Source: JAGQYP01 sp041392305 (lineage in GTDB: Bacteria > Bacteroidota > Bacteroidia > Flavobacteriales_D > Crocinitomicaceae). From it: 64,000 nucleotides of DNA. Location of the stretch: assembly GCA_041392305.1 (NCBI GenBank), contig JAWKMJ010000005.1, positions 101,913-165,912 on the forward strand, read 5' to 3'. The notes beneath the pieces were generated by a model, which was not told the origin of the DNA, searched no databases, and saw nothing but the letters and a program-made list of their open reading frames with translations. The position numbers and the translations under genes were made by a program. Numbering within the stretch: position 1 is the first letter of the stretch; the number at the start of each line of letters is the position of its first letter. This document shows positions 31,268 to 40,412 of the stretch, piece after piece.

Positions 31268-33691
31268 TTAAAATTTCTTAACAGCGCGAACATAAGTAAG
31301 CGCAGTTTTAGTGGTTTGGGCAATTTGAAAAGTTTGGGCATTCATTTGTAATCCCATTGTTGCACTTCCTCCCTGAGTACTTGACCAATAAACAATAGTA
31401 GATGAACTTGCATGCCTTATTACTGTACCACCTGCGGCCACAATACCAATATTCGCAATACCTCTTCTGTTGAATAACAAAGTTAATTCATCAATCGAAG
31501 GCAAATACCAACCCGCTCCGTGTCCTTGACACCAAGTTCCCGCAGTAGAACCTAATCCTACAATTTGAGTTGTGTTTGTTTCTCCATCATAACTTGTGTT
31601 GGTCGGCAACAAAGTTCCCGTATTGGAACACATTTGACCAAATCCTTCATCTTTACTAACCAATAAACCGTGTTGAGTTCCATCCAAATCCTCGTACAAG
31701 AAGAATACAATACCACCTAAAGTATCTTGACCTAAGTAAAACTTATGGCTTGTTCCGCCCCCACCACCAGATGGTGGCGCTGTCCATGAATAGTTTCCAG
31801 CTCCATCAGTGATTAACATATCTCCATTACTTCCACCTGCTGGTAATTCAATCTCATTAGTTGGGTCAGCATCCGCATCGTTTGGTGAAGTGATATATCC
31901 ATTGTTAGCAACAAATGCATCTACTGCTGCTTCGTTCAACTGTGTATCTGTATCTACTGTTTGGTTTACCCAAGTATAGTTTCCAGAACCATCTGTTTGT
32001 AAAACCTGACCATTTGATCCACCTGCTGGTAATTCGATCTCATTTGTTGGGTCACCATCTAATTCCGTATCTAACTTGTTATTCCAGTTTGTTATATCAG
32101 TATTAGTGATTCCCGCTGCTGGAGAAGCTCCATAAACTGGATCTACCTCCGAACCGGCTGCTGGAGAAACCCAAGAGTAATTTCCGGCTCCATCCGTTTG
32201 AAGTAATTGACCATTAGAACCACCTGCTGGTAATTCGATCTCGTTTGTTGGATCCGAATCCGCATCGTTTGGCGATGTAATGTATCCATTGTTTGCAACA
32301 AATGCATCTACTGCTGCTTCGTTCAACTGAGTATCTGTATCTACAGTTTGGTTTACCCAAGTATAGTTACCAGAACCATCTGTTTGTAAAACTTGTCCAT
32401 TCGATCCACCTGCTGGTAATTCGATCTCGTTTGTTGGGTCTCCATCTAATTCTGTATCTAACTTATTGTTCCAATTCGTGATATCGGTATTTGAAATACT
32501 AGCTGCTGGAGATGCTCCATATACAGGATCAGCTTCTACACCACCTGCTGGTGCAACCCAGGCATAATTTCCTGCTCCATCTGTTTGAAGAATGTCTCCA
32601 TTATTACCTCCTGCAGGAAGTTCAATTTCATTTGTTGGGTCTGCATCCGCTTCTACAGTTAAATAACCATTGTTTGCAACAAATGCGTCTACTGCTGCTT
32701 CATCTAATTGGGTATCTGTATCAACAGTTTGAGGAGTCCATGAATAAACTCCTGATCCGTTGGTTTGAAGGACATAGCCATTTAACCCTCCAGATGGCAA
32801 TTCAATTTCGTTTGTTGGATCTGAATCCGCATCATTAGGCGAAGTAATATATCCATTATTGGCAACAAATGCATCTACTGCTGTTTCATCTAACTGTGTA
32901 TCTGTAGTCTGCGGCACCCATGTGTAAACCCCAGATCCATTTGTTTGAAGAACATAGCCATTCACTCCACCAATAGGTAATTCAATCTCATTAGTTGGAT
33001 CAGCATCGGCATCATCCGGACTGGTAATGTAGCCATTGTTAGAAACATACAAATCAACTGCTGCCTCGTTCAATACAGCTTGGTTTACCCAAGAGTAATT
33101 TCCTGAACCATCCGTTTGCAATACTTGTCCATTTGATCCTCCAACTGGCAATTCAATTTCATTCGTTGGATCTCCATCTAATTCCGTATCCAACTTGTTA
33201 TTCCAAGCTGAGGTATCGGCACCCGTAATCCCAGCCGCAATAGAGGCTGCATAAATTGGATCTGTTTCATTTAAAGTTCCTGAAATCGATTCAGCTGTTT
33301 TAGCATGTAAAGCATAAGGCACACTCAATAATTGGCTGGTACCAGTTATAGTATAATTTGCACCTCCGGCCGGGTCAGTTTCAGTCATGATAAAATAAGG
33401 TCCATTGCCCCAATCAATACTAGAAAAATCTCCTAAAACAATGGTCCCAGTACCGATTTCCACCGTAACTAATCCATTATTATTTGTTGTAGGATTCAAT
33501 GTTTCAACGTAAACCGGCGTTCCAGTTGCTGAACCTTGCAAAATACTGACTTGCATTCCAATAGACTGATTTGCCAAAAGGCTGTTTGAAGCATCTCGCA
33601 CTACTGCTTGGTAAGTCATTTTTTCAGGTGTCTGAGAAAACGCACTGCTTCCGAATAAAATCGCAAAAGCGAATAAGTAAATTTTCTTCAT
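31268..33691 (-). CDS. Large secreted repeat protein with Lcl/DUF1566-like C-terminal domain
   Basis: The 807-residue protein has a signal peptide (MKKIYLFAFAILFGSSAFSQ) and a conserved N-terminal domain that includes MTYQAVVRDASNSLLANQ, common in flavobacterial secreted proteins. Eight copies of the DPTNEIELP motif, each followed by a GG..NG..LQT.G.G.Y.W segment, occupy about residues 160-610. Two of them belong to a 129-residue super-repeat. The C-terminal domain (from about 640) has GAGWYLPSIDELTLLFNRR and YWSSTQGG, like Lcl/DUF1566 domains. It is probably exported and surface-associated. It forms an operon with the T9SS gene upstream. Confidence 0.8.
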   Translation of the reverse strand: MKKIYLFAFAILFGSSAFSQTPEKMTYQAVVRDASNSLLANQSIGMQVSILQGSATGTPVYVETLNPTTNNNGLVTVEIGTGTIVLGDFSSIDWGNGPYFIMTETDPAGGANYTITGTSQLLSVPYALHAKTAESISGTLNETDPIYAASIAAGITGADTSAWNNKLDTELDGDPTNEIELPVGGSNGQVLQTDGSGNYSWVNQAVLNEAAVDLYVSNNGYITSPDDADADPTNEIELPIGGVNGYVLQTNGSGVYTWVPQTTDTQLDETAVDAFVANNGYITSPNDADSDPTNEIELPSGGLNGYVLQTNGSGVYSWTPQTVDTDTQLDEAAVDAFVANNGYLTVEADADPTNEIELPAGGNNGDILQTDGAGNYAWVAPAGGVEADPVYGASPAASISNTDITNWNNKLDTELDGDPTNEIELPAGGSNGQVLQTDGSGNYTWVNQTVDTDTQLNEAAVDAFVANNGYITSPNDADSDPTNEIELPAGGSNGQLLQTDGAGNYSWVSPAAGSEVDPVYGASPAAGITNTDITNWNNKLDTELDGDPTNEIELPAGGSNGQVLQTDGSGNYTWVNQTVDTDTQLNEAAVDAFVANNGYITSPNDADADPTNEIELPAGGSNGDMLITDGAGNYSWTAPPSGGGGGTSHKFYLGQDTLGGIVFFLYEDLDGTQHGLLVSKDEGFGQMCSNTGTLLPTNTSYDGETNTTQIVGLGSTAGTWCQGHGAGWYLPSIDELTLLFNRRGIANIGIVAAGGTVIRHASSSTIVYWSSTQGGSATMGLQMNAQTFQIAQTTKTALTYVRAVKKF
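31911..32400 (-). repeat. Long direct repeats inside the secreted repeat protein gene
   Basis: The stretch starting ACAAATGCAT at 31911 reappears at 32298, a period of 387 bp (129 codons), with few differences. The flanking DPTNEIELP-coding units recur a further six times to 33190. Near-identity at DNA level, beyond the protein, points to recent duplication or ongoing gene conversion. Confidence 0.85.
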
Positions 33692-33696
33692 TTCGT

Positions 33697-34179
33697 TTAG
33701 TTTTTGATCACTTTAAAAGATTTAACAGGTTGATTGTCCTTCATCACATTTAAGAAATAATTTCCCGGAGGATGATCTCCAAGAGAAATCTTCGTTTCCA
33801 CTTCCTTTATTTTATTTTCATCGATTAATTTCCCTTGGGCATCATATACCAAGAATTCTAAACCAGAAAGATCTAGCTCTCCTACATTAAGATTTAAATT
33901 TTCTCTTGTTGGATTTGGAAAAAGTACAATGGAAAAATTCTGATAGTTTTCTTTTACATCTAAAGTTAAAATTTCGTAAGGTTGTTGAACCCCTTCACCT
34001 ATAGTTCCAGCAGAACCTGAATTAGTCAGATAAGAAACCTGACCAACGGTGTAAGATACGGATCCTCCACTTCCTGTGGCCTCACCGCCAGAAGCTACTG
34101 TTGCTTCCTGTGCCTGGAGACTTGAAAAACCGCATGCAACGATTCCAAGTCCTAAAAGGCGATTTAATTTCATTTTCAT
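33697..34179 (-). CDS. Small T9SS sorting domain protein
   Basis: The 160-residue product has a signal peptide, a glycine-rich stretch ATGSGGSVSYTVGQVSY, and a C-terminal type A sorting domain beginning VLFPNPTRENLNL that ends SFKVIKN. ATG 34179 and ATG 34173 are both possible starts. It is five bases upstream of the large repeat-protein gene, so it is first in that operon. The protein is probably a short secreted partner of the repeat protein. Function unknown. Confidence 0.82.
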   Translation of the reverse strand: MKMKLNRLLGLGIVACGFSSLQAQEATVASGGEATGSGGSVSYTVGQVSYLTNSGSAGTIGEGVQQPYEILTLDVKENYQNFSIVLFPNPTRENLNLNVGELDLSGLEFLVYDAQGKLIDENKIKEVETKISLGDHPPGNYFLNVMKDNQPVKSFKVIKN

Positions 34180-34338
34180 GGTTTGTAATTCTGGTTTTAC
34201 GTGCTCAGTTAGTTGTCTGGGATAAAACCAATTAATGTCCTTTAACGAAAATATTTCGAAGAGGTTTCATTATTCTGGATTTTAGCCTTTACGTTATAAG
34301 CAAGTCCCAAAATACACCAAAGTATTGACATGACCAAA

Positions 34339-34680
34339 TTACAGCTCTTCTTCAGGATCCCAAAACACATGTTCAAAGCCAACAATCTGATCATTTTCAA
34401 TTGAATGCCCTTCTGCTTCCAATCTATTTTGCATTTCATCAGAATTTTGAAAGTGCATTTTACCTGTAAGCATTCCATTTCTATTAACAACTCTGTGTGC
34501 GGGAATGGGATTGGATAGTCTGTGAGAAGCATTCATTGCCCAGCCTACCATTCTGGAAGATTTAGGAGTTCCAAGGCACTTCGCAATTGCTCCATAGCTT
34601 GTCACTCTTCCCTCGGGAATTAATTTGACGATTTCAAAAACGGAATCAAAAAAATCCTTATGCTGGTCACTAATCTTCAT
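34339..34680 (-). CDS. Alkyltransferase-like (ATL) DNA-binding protein
   Basis: The 113-residue protein has the DNA-binding domain of O6-alkylguanine-DNA alkyltransferase (IPEGRVTSYGAIAK, MVGWAMNASH, IPAHRVV). The acceptor cysteine of the PCHRV motif is replaced by alanine (Ala61), so it cannot accept an alkyl group itself. ATLs mark O6-alkylguanine for nucleotide excision repair. It follows trmB immediately, with zero spacing, so they are cotranscribed. Confidence 0.92.
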   Translation of the reverse strand: MKISDQHKDFFDSVFEIVKLIPEGRVTSYGAIAKCLGTPKSSRMVGWAMNASHRLSNPIPAHRVVNRNGMLTGKMHFQNSDEMQNRLEAEGHSIENDQIVGFEHVFWDPEEEL

Positions 34681-35361
34681 TTAATCGATTTGGAATCTAC
34701 AATATTTAATAACGTGGCCTTTCGCAGAAAATAATTTTTCATAGTGAGTTCGAATTGAAAGTATGGCCTTTTCGCCCTCCTCAATGTTTTCGAAATAAGC
34801 GCCGTAGAGATCTTCAGAAGCGGTCATTAAATGGAACCCATTTCGCTTGATTTCCTCCATGGTGAATTCATAGAGTAGATCCGAATCTGTTTTGAGATGT
34901 ATGATTCCTTTTGGTTTTAAAAATTTGCGATACCTTTCTATGAAGAGTGGTCCTGTTAATCTTTTTCTTGGTTTTTCTTTTTGTGGATCGGAGAAGGTTA
35001 ACCAAATTTCATCCACTTCTCCAGGAGCGAAAAAGCGTTCAATAAAATCAATTTTACTTCGAATAAACCCAACATTGCGTAACCCTAACTCTTCTACATC
35101 TTTAGCACCTCTCCAAATACGGGCTCCTTTGATATCTACACCTATGTAATTTTTGTTAGAATTGAGTTTGCCCAATCCTACACTGTATTCCCCCTTTCCA
35201 CAACCCAATTCAATAATTAGTGGACCTTCTCTTCTAAAAAATTCTTTTCGCCATTTTCCTTTTAAATGAAAATCATCTTTCAATACTTCCTCTGTGGATG
35301 GCTGAACTACACAATCCATCCCCTTCATCTCATCAAATCGCTCTAACTTTCTTTTTGCCAT
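34681..35361 (-). CDS. trmB: tRNA (guanine-N7-)-methyltransferase
   Basis: The start is ATG 35361, which gives 226 residues. TrmB methylates G46 of tRNA from S-adenosylmethionine. Characteristic are PLIIELGCGKGEYSVGL, IGVDIKGARIWRGAKD, EIWLTFSDPQKEKPRKRL and HLKTDSDLLYEFT. An upstream in-frame TTG-type extension was rejected. Its last base abuts the ATL start. The promoter is probably the TAAATTTG element at 35377-35384. Confidence 0.95.
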   Translation of the reverse strand: MAKRKLERFDEMKGMDCVVQPSTEEVLKDDFHLKGKWRKEFFRREGPLIIELGCGKGEYSVGLGKLNSNKNYIGVDIKGARIWRGAKDVEELGLRNVGFIRSKIDFIERFFAPGEVDEIWLTFSDPQKEKPRKRLTGPLFIERYRKFLKPKGIIHLKTDSDLLYEFTMEEIKRNGFHLMTASEDLYGAYFENIEEGEKAILSIRTHYEKLFSAKGHVIKYCRFQID

Positions 35362-35376
35362 CTTGAAAAATATCGA

Positions 35377-35384
35377 CAAATTTA
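35377..35384 (-). promoter_or_regulatory. -7-like element of the trmB-ATL operon
   Basis: On the minus strand this reads TAAATTTG, matching TAnnTTTG. It lies 16 bases before the trmB ATG in the 43-bp divergent gap shared with the glycosyltransferase gene. A clear -33 element is not visible. Confidence 0.35.
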
Positions 35385-35404
35385 ACAACTCTATATAAAA
35401 TCTC

Positions 35405-36361
35405 TTGCTTCCGAAAATTCAAAATAAAAAAATTGCTTTTGCCGTCCTCAATTGGGGAATGGGTCATCTCACTCGAAGTATTTCGATTCTGAAACACCTT
35501 GAGAAAGAAAATTCAGTGTATTTTTTTGGCAATCGAGAACAAATAGCTTTCCTGAAGTCGGAAGGTTTTGTTCTAGATTTCAAAGAGTTCCCGGATTACA
35601 ACCTCAATTTCTCGGGAAAGTCGTTTCTTGTTGAGATGATTTTTAATTCTCCCAGAATGATCCAGGCTATTCAAATTGAAAATAGTAGCATTCAAAAAAT
35701 CCATCAACAGGAAAACTTCGACTTAATTATTTCAGATAACCGATTTGGATTTCGATCTGAAAAGGTTCCATCAATCATCGTGACTCATCAACTGAATATT
35801 AAATCTCCCTTATTCGAAAAGCAAGGAAGTCGACTGAATCAAATTTATTTGAATAAGTTTAATGAGATTTGGGTTCCTGATACGGAGGACCACCATTTTT
35901 CAGGTGACCTGAGCCGTGCAGAAATGAAAACACCTATTCGATTTTTGGGAAATATTTCCGATTTGAACTTTGAATCTAGCAAAAAAACAATTGATTATTT
36001 TGTGATCGGATCTGGACCTGAACCTTATCGAACTGAATTTCTTAAAAAAATGTATAATCAATTGAAATCTAGAAATTACAAAGTAGTGATGACAGGATTC
36101 CCAGATTTCTCTTCCCAAGTGGATCATATTCTAATTTACCCTAGTATGTCGCGAAAACAAATCCAACAAAATATTCTTTCGTCAGAAATTGTGATTTCCA
36201 AAGCCGGCTATACTACTCTATTAGATCTTGAGAAATGTAAAGCAAAAGCCATCTTAATTCCTACAAAATCCCAGTATGAACAAGAATACTTGGCCCAATA
36301 TCACAAGAATCACCGAGCCTTTCGATTTTTAGATGAAAAAGAAATTCCAACTATTTGGTAA
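35405..36361 (+). CDS. GT28-like glycosyltransferase family protein
   Basis: The 318-residue protein begins IAFAVLNWGMGHLTRS, resembling the N-terminal fold and GxGHxxR motif of UDP-GlcNAc transferase-type enzymes. The C-terminal part has PSMSRKQIQQNILSSEIVISKAGYTTLLDLEKCKAKAILIPT, a typical donor-binding half. A TTG at 35405 is chosen as start because no ATG precedes the conserved region. It is divergent from trmB and converges on the copper monooxygenase gene, overlapping it by 11 bp. Acceptor and donor are unknown. Confidence 0.82.
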   Translation: MLPKIQNKKIAFAVLNWGMGHLTRSISILKHLEKENSVYFFGNREQIAFLKSEGFVLDFKEFPDYNLNFSGKSFLVEMIFNSPRMIQAIQIENSSIQKIHQQENFDLIISDNRFGFRSEKVPSIIVTHQLNIKSPLFEKQGSRLNQIYLNKFNEIWVPDTEDHHFSGDLSRAEMKTPIRFLGNISDLNFESSKKTIDYFVIGSGPEPYRTEFLKKMYNQLKSRNYKVVMTGFPDFSSQVDHILIYPSMSRKQIQQNILSSEIVISKAGYTTLLDLEKCKAKAILIPTKSQYEQEYLAQYHKNHRAFRFLDEKEIPTIW

Positions 36362-37937
36362 CAACAAATTTTTCTGTAAAATTCTGTCCTTTAACTCTGA
36401 ATCCAAAATAATATGTCCCGGATGATAGATCACTTACGTTGTAATCAATTGTATTTCTTCCTTTTGGATAGAATTTATTTTTCTCGATTAACTTCACCAC
36501 TTTTTCATTCAGATCGTAGATCCCAAGACTAATCTTATCTCCTTCTCCCAAGCTAAATCCAAATTTAATCAAACCACTTGCAGGATTTGGGTAAATTGGA
36601 TACACTTTTGTCAGTGGTTCTGAAAGCTCATTTTCATCGGTACTCAATTGCAAATTCTCATCCCCTGCTTGATAGGGTACATAGTCAAAAAAGCAATAAA
36701 ACATTTCATCAGCAGTATTATCTCCAAAATAAACCCACTGGGGCGGACTATTTGGATTAACAGGATTGCTGGAGGTATTGTCGTAAGTAGACTCTACAAA
36801 CACAGTAGACCCCGCACTAATCTTCACCAAATTCTGAAACGCATAACGATATTGGTAATTAAAATCCCATTGATCAATCTTAATCAATTGAGTTGTATCT
36901 CCTTGGGAACTTACAGAATAAGCCTTCCAAGATTTCCCAACCAAATGGGAGTGAGGCATGATTGAAAGTAAGGAAACATCAATTGGAACGGTATATTGAC
37001 CTTTAAAAGTTACAATTTGATCGGGTGGAATTTGAAAAGGTACTGATAAATTTGCATCACTCATCCAAACCGTTTGAACGTATCGTGGTGCTGGTGTTTG
37101 CGCAAAAAATAAATTGATATGAGACGAATCATACTCAATTACTGGAGAAGGTGCGTAGTGCATTTGCAATAAAATTTTCGAATTTGGATAAATCTTCTTA
37201 CTCATTCCAGGAGGAAAAAATCTTGGCGTTTGTCCAGGTGCCCATATCTGATAAGCAAATTCAGTCGGATTGAAACCAAAACCACCATACATTTCATAGC
37301 CATAATCAGGATCTGCCAAATCCAAAACATTTGCTTGATTTGTTGTATCCATTCCAATTACGGCATGGTGACAAATGATCGCATTTCCAGCTCTGAATTC
37401 AATTGCTTTTACCTCTTGTACTTGAGTTACCTGCGGATCTAGAACAAAAACTTGATAATGATCTTGATTGGTTCCCTGATGCTCGTACATTTGATCCATA
37501 CTAACCACCACATCAGGAGTTCCTAAAACAGATCCTGTGGGAAAATTTGGCATAGCTGCTTCATTCATAGGGTCTCCAGCTGGCATTCCACCATCATACC
37601 AATCCGCAATCGTTTGTATCTCTGCGTCAGTCAATACATTTTCATCTAAGAAATGTCTGTAGTCCGGATCCGCTTTCCAAGGTGGCATATATTTAATTCC
37701 AGTCACATACTTTACCATTGCTCCATAGGCAGTTACTTCAGAAATATTAGTAAGCGGCATAGGGCCAATCTCTCCAGTTCTGTGACAGGAAGTACAGTGG
37801 TTATAAATAATTGGAGAAATATCTTCATAATATGTCGGCGCAGGGGGTTTAGGAGCATCTGCTTTTTCTACAACATTCATCGATATATTGATGATTCCTA
37901 CCACCAATAAAATTCCCATTACGATCTTTGTTTTCAT
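36351..37937 (-). CDS. Secreted cytochrome c-copper (PHM-like) monooxygenase with T9SS sorting domain
   Basis: The 528-residue protein starts at ATG 37937 with a leader helix. A c-type heme motif CTSCH (residues 48-52) is followed by a domain matching copper type II ascorbate-dependent monooxygenases. That domain has HH in ICHHAVIG, a third His in LLQMHYAP, the HSH pair in IMPHSHLVG, and the methionine in DEMFYCFF. These parallel the two copper sites of peptidylglycine monooxygenase. A T9SS sorting domain with VYPIYPNPASGLIKF closes it. It is thus an exported heme/copper oxidase-like enzyme with an unknown substrate. It overlaps a thioredoxin-like gene by ATGA. Confidence 0.88.
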   Translation of the reverse strand: MKTKIVMGILLVVGIINISMNVVEKADAPKPPAPTYYEDISPIIYNHCTSCHRTGEIGPMPLTNISEVTAYGAMVKYVTGIKYMPPWKADPDYRHFLDENVLTDAEIQTIADWYDGGMPAGDPMNEAAMPNFPTGSVLGTPDVVVSMDQMYEHQGTNQDHYQVFVLDPQVTQVQEVKAIEFRAGNAIICHHAVIGMDTTNQANVLDLADPDYGYEMYGGFGFNPTEFAYQIWAPGQTPRFFPPGMSKKIYPNSKILLQMHYAPSPVIEYDSSHINLFFAQTPAPRYVQTVWMSDANLSVPFQIPPDQIVTFKGQYTVPIDVSLLSIMPHSHLVGKSWKAYSVSSQGDTTQLIKIDQWDFNYQYRYAFQNLVKISAGSTVFVESTYDNTSSNPVNPNSPPQWVYFGDNTADEMFYCFFDYVPYQAGDENLQLSTDENELSEPLTKVYPIYPNPASGLIKFGFSLGEGDKISLGIYDLNEKVVKLIEKNKFYPKGRNTIDYNVSDLSSGTYYFGFRVKGQNFTEKFVVTK

Positions 37938-38443
37938 TGATTCACCTTTTTCGTTATAAAACATCCCACGGCCTTTGTCTGCGCAATCTCTATTTTTTTC
38001 TTGTTTTTAATATTTTCAAGTGCATTGACCAAATCATCTGACTGCACAGAAGCTTTCCGCTGGCCTACCCTAAAATAATTATCATCAATCCGCCCTTTAT
38101 AGTAAATACTATCCTGATCCGAATTATATACAAAGACTTCAGGGGTAACTTCTGCATTTAATTTTTTAACCCAAAAATGATCTCCATCTATGATATGACG
38201 AAATTCCAATTTGTACTTCTTTTTATATTTTTCTACCGTTTCTTCTGAAGACAATTTATTTGGGAAAACTAAAACAATCTCGTAAGGATATGTTGCACTA
38301 ATTTCTCTTAACTTTTTCGTGTAGTATTGACAAATTGGACAAGTTTCTGCAACAAAAACAAAAATGGTTGGTTGATTTTCTTTGGATTAATTTTCTTGAG
38401 AAAAACCTAAAAAAGGCAACAATATGAGGAGTAGTAATTTCAT
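37934..38443 (-). pseudogene. Secreted thioredoxin-like protein interrupted by an in-frame TAA
   Basis: From ATG 38443 the frame gives a signal peptide (MKLLLLILLPFLGFSQ), then EN and a TAA at 38387-38389, codon 19. It then continues in the same frame with NQPTIFVFVAETCPICQ, a CPIC redox motif, to a complete thioredoxin-like end at 37934. The stop lies just after the signal peptide. A single base change would remove it. The remaining open part can be read from a TTG at 38254, but that would lose CPIC. It overlaps the copper monooxygenase start. It may have supplied redox or heme/copper handling for that enzyme. Confidence 0.75.
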
Positions 38444-38525
38444 GTGCACCAGAAATTTACGAATTTTTTACAACAATGAAAACACTTGAGTTAGACAATC
38501 TCAAATTCAAAAGGTTTAAATTGAA

Positions 38526-39569
38526 TTATTTTTTTGCTTTATCTAATTCAAAAGAAAAGGTTGATCCAACTCCTACTGTTGATCTAACAGAAATTTCATA
38601 TCCATGGGATTCAACTATATGCTTAACAATTGCTAAGCCAAGACCACTCCCTCCAATGTGTCGAGCTCTAGATTTATCAACTCTATAGAATCTCTCGAAC
38701 AAGCGAGGAATTTCTTTTTCTTCGATTCCGGGACCATTATCTGCTATTTCTACCAATACTGTATCGTTTGTTCTGTTCAATCGAATTATCGTTTCCCCAC
38801 CTTCATTTCCATAAGAAATTGAGTTTGAGATTAAGTTTGTCAGAACCTGTGAAATCTTCCCTTTATCAGCATGAATCATTATTGGGCTGTATTCTTTTGC
38901 AAATTTAATTCTGATCTTCTTTTCATCCGCGACCATTTTTAAGCCATCGATTACATCATTGGCAATCTCAACGATATCAAAATTCTTTAGATTCAATTTT
39001 GTCCGATCTGATTCCAACCGGGTAATTTCATCTAAATCTTCAAGGATATCGGTCATTCGGTCTACCCCTTTGGAAGCCCTCAATAAAAATTCTCGGTTTA
39101 CGGTCTCATCTTCTAACCCCCCCTCTAGCAAGGTCAATATATACCCTTGAATACTGAATACAGGTGTTTTCAACTCATGCGCGAGGTTTCCTAGAAATTC
39201 TGTCCTAAACTCGGCTTGCTCCCTTAATTTTGAAATTTCTTCTCTCCTTTCTGTAGCCCAAATTTTTGTTTCCTTGGTTAGCTCTTCAAGCACATCATCA
39301 GATAATTTTATTCGTTTAGGCTTTTTATTGGAAATTTTCTCTTTCTTAATAATCCGATGGATCAAATTAATTTTACTATTCAGAAATTTTTCAATGAAGA
39401 AAAGAAATACAGCAAAGGTAGTTAGACCAAAAAAAACAAATAATATGAACAGCACTAATGGAGTAAAGGCTACATCCATGTAGTGTAAAAATGAAACAAG
39501 CGCCCCTAAAATGAGCGCTACTACAATACTTCCAATGACAATGACCTGAATGGGTCTGTTATATCTCAA
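38526..39569 (-). CDS. phoR: PhoR-like sensor histidine kinase
   Basis: The 347-residue protein has two membrane helices (about residues 9-30 and 36-58). A HisKA domain follows with LAHELKTPVFSIQG, and an ATPase domain with NLISNSISYGNEGG, IADNGPGIEEKEIP and GSGLGLAIVKHIV. Its ATG overlaps the stop of the PhoB-like gene in an ATGA arrangement, so the pair is translationally coupled. The short plan without PAS is the usual Bacteroidetes PhoR form. Neighbouring phosphate transport genes support a phosphate-sensing role. Confidence 0.88.
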   Translation of the reverse strand: MRYNRPIQVIVIGSIVVALILGALVSFLHYMDVAFTPLVLFILFVFFGLTTFAVFLFFIEKFLNSKINLIHRIIKKEKISNKKPKRIKLSDDVLEELTKETKIWATERREEISKLREQAEFRTEFLGNLAHELKTPVFSIQGYILTLLEGGLEDETVNREFLLRASKGVDRMTDILEDLDEITRLESDRTKLNLKNFDIVEIANDVIDGLKMVADEKKIRIKFAKEYSPIMIHADKGKISQVLTNLISNSISYGNEGGETIIRLNRTNDTVLVEIADNGPGIEEKEIPRLFERFYRVDKSRARHIGGSGLGLAIVKHIVESHGYEISVRSTVGVGSTFSFELDKAKK

Positions 39570-40243
39570 ATTTCTTCGAATTTATATCCTACTCCTTTTA
39601 CAGTTTTGATTCTATTGTCACCAATTTTTTCTCTCAGCTTTCGGATGTGTACATCTATCGTACGGTCTCCAACAATAGTTTCATTCCCCCAAACCTCGTC
39701 AAAGATCATCTCTCTTGTAAATACAATTCCGGGTCTGGATATTAGTAAAGATAATAATTCAAATTCTTTTTTTGGTAAAACTACTTCTTCATCATTTTGA
39801 AAAACCATATATTTTTCCCGATCTACTTGAATACTCTGTTTTTGATTGGTCGGATTCAAATCCTTACGTCGAAGCAATGCTTTAACTCGACTTAACAAGA
39901 GTCTTGGTCGAATAGGTTTTTCAATATAAGCATCGGCACCGGCGTCAAAACCGGCAATTTGACTATAATCCTCCGTTCTTGCGGTTAGAAAAGCTACAAT
40001 GAGATTTTTAAAATCATTGGATTGTCGAATCTCTCTACAAACCTCAATCCCATCCATTTCTGGCATCATAACATCCAAGATCACCAAATCCGGCACGAAT
40101 GTTTTTAATTTCTTTAATGCCTCGACCCCATTTTCCACTGTTTTCACAATGTATCCTTCTTTCTTAAGATTAAATTCCAAAATAGTACGGATATCTTCTT
40201 CGTCGTCTACAACAAGAATTTTGTATTTGTAATCTGGATTCAT
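39566..40243 (-). CDS. phoB: PhoB-like response regulator
   Basis: The 225-residue protein has a receiver with ILVVDDEEDIR and the phosphoacceptor in VILDVMMPEMDGIEV. A C-terminal winged helix follows with IVGDRTIDVHIRKLREKIG and TVKGVGYKFEEI. It is paired with the PhoR-like kinase and lies downstream of the TonB receptor gene. The second response regulator at 44918-45583 is closely similar. Confidence 0.9.
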   Translation of the reverse strand: MNPDYKYKILVVDDEEDIRTILEFNLKKEGYIVKTVENGVEALKKLKTFVPDLVILDVMMPEMDGIEVCREIRQSNDFKNLIVAFLTARTEDYSQIAGFDAGADAYIEKPIRPRLLLSRVKALLRRKDLNPTNQKQSIQVDREKYMVFQNDEEVVLPKKEFELLSLLISRPGIVFTREMIFDEVWGNETIVGDRTIDVHIRKLREKIGDNRIKTVKGVGYKFEEI

Positions 40244-40357
40244 TTCTTCATCATTCTAATTTGAAACAAAAATATCTTTCATAGATTATTCATGCTTTAA
40301 TCCCCCGTTATGACTGCGTTAATTTAAATCTGTTATTTGTTTGAGTTCTCTTAACAT

Positions 40358-40392
40358 AAAAAAGGGACGAAGCTTTCACCCCATCCCCTTTT
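40358..40392 (-). terminator. Terminator after the phosphate TonB receptor gene
   Basis: On the minus strand, arms AAAAGGG and CCCTTTT enclose a 19-base loop, and TTTTATG follows. It separates the receptor gene from the phoB-phoR operon downstream. Confidence 0.55.
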
Positions 40393-40412
40393 CTTTTTTT
40401 ATAGAAGGCTCT

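Noticed and set aside
31915..32838. Several plus-strand ORFs rich in Leu and His
   Set aside because: They are antisense reads of the DPTNEIELP repeats, and their similarity to one another only mirrors the repeats.
34242..34532. Minus-strand ORF of 96 residues overlapping the ATL gene
   Set aside because: It is an out-of-frame shadow of the ATL gene (34339-34680), which carries the clear family motifs.
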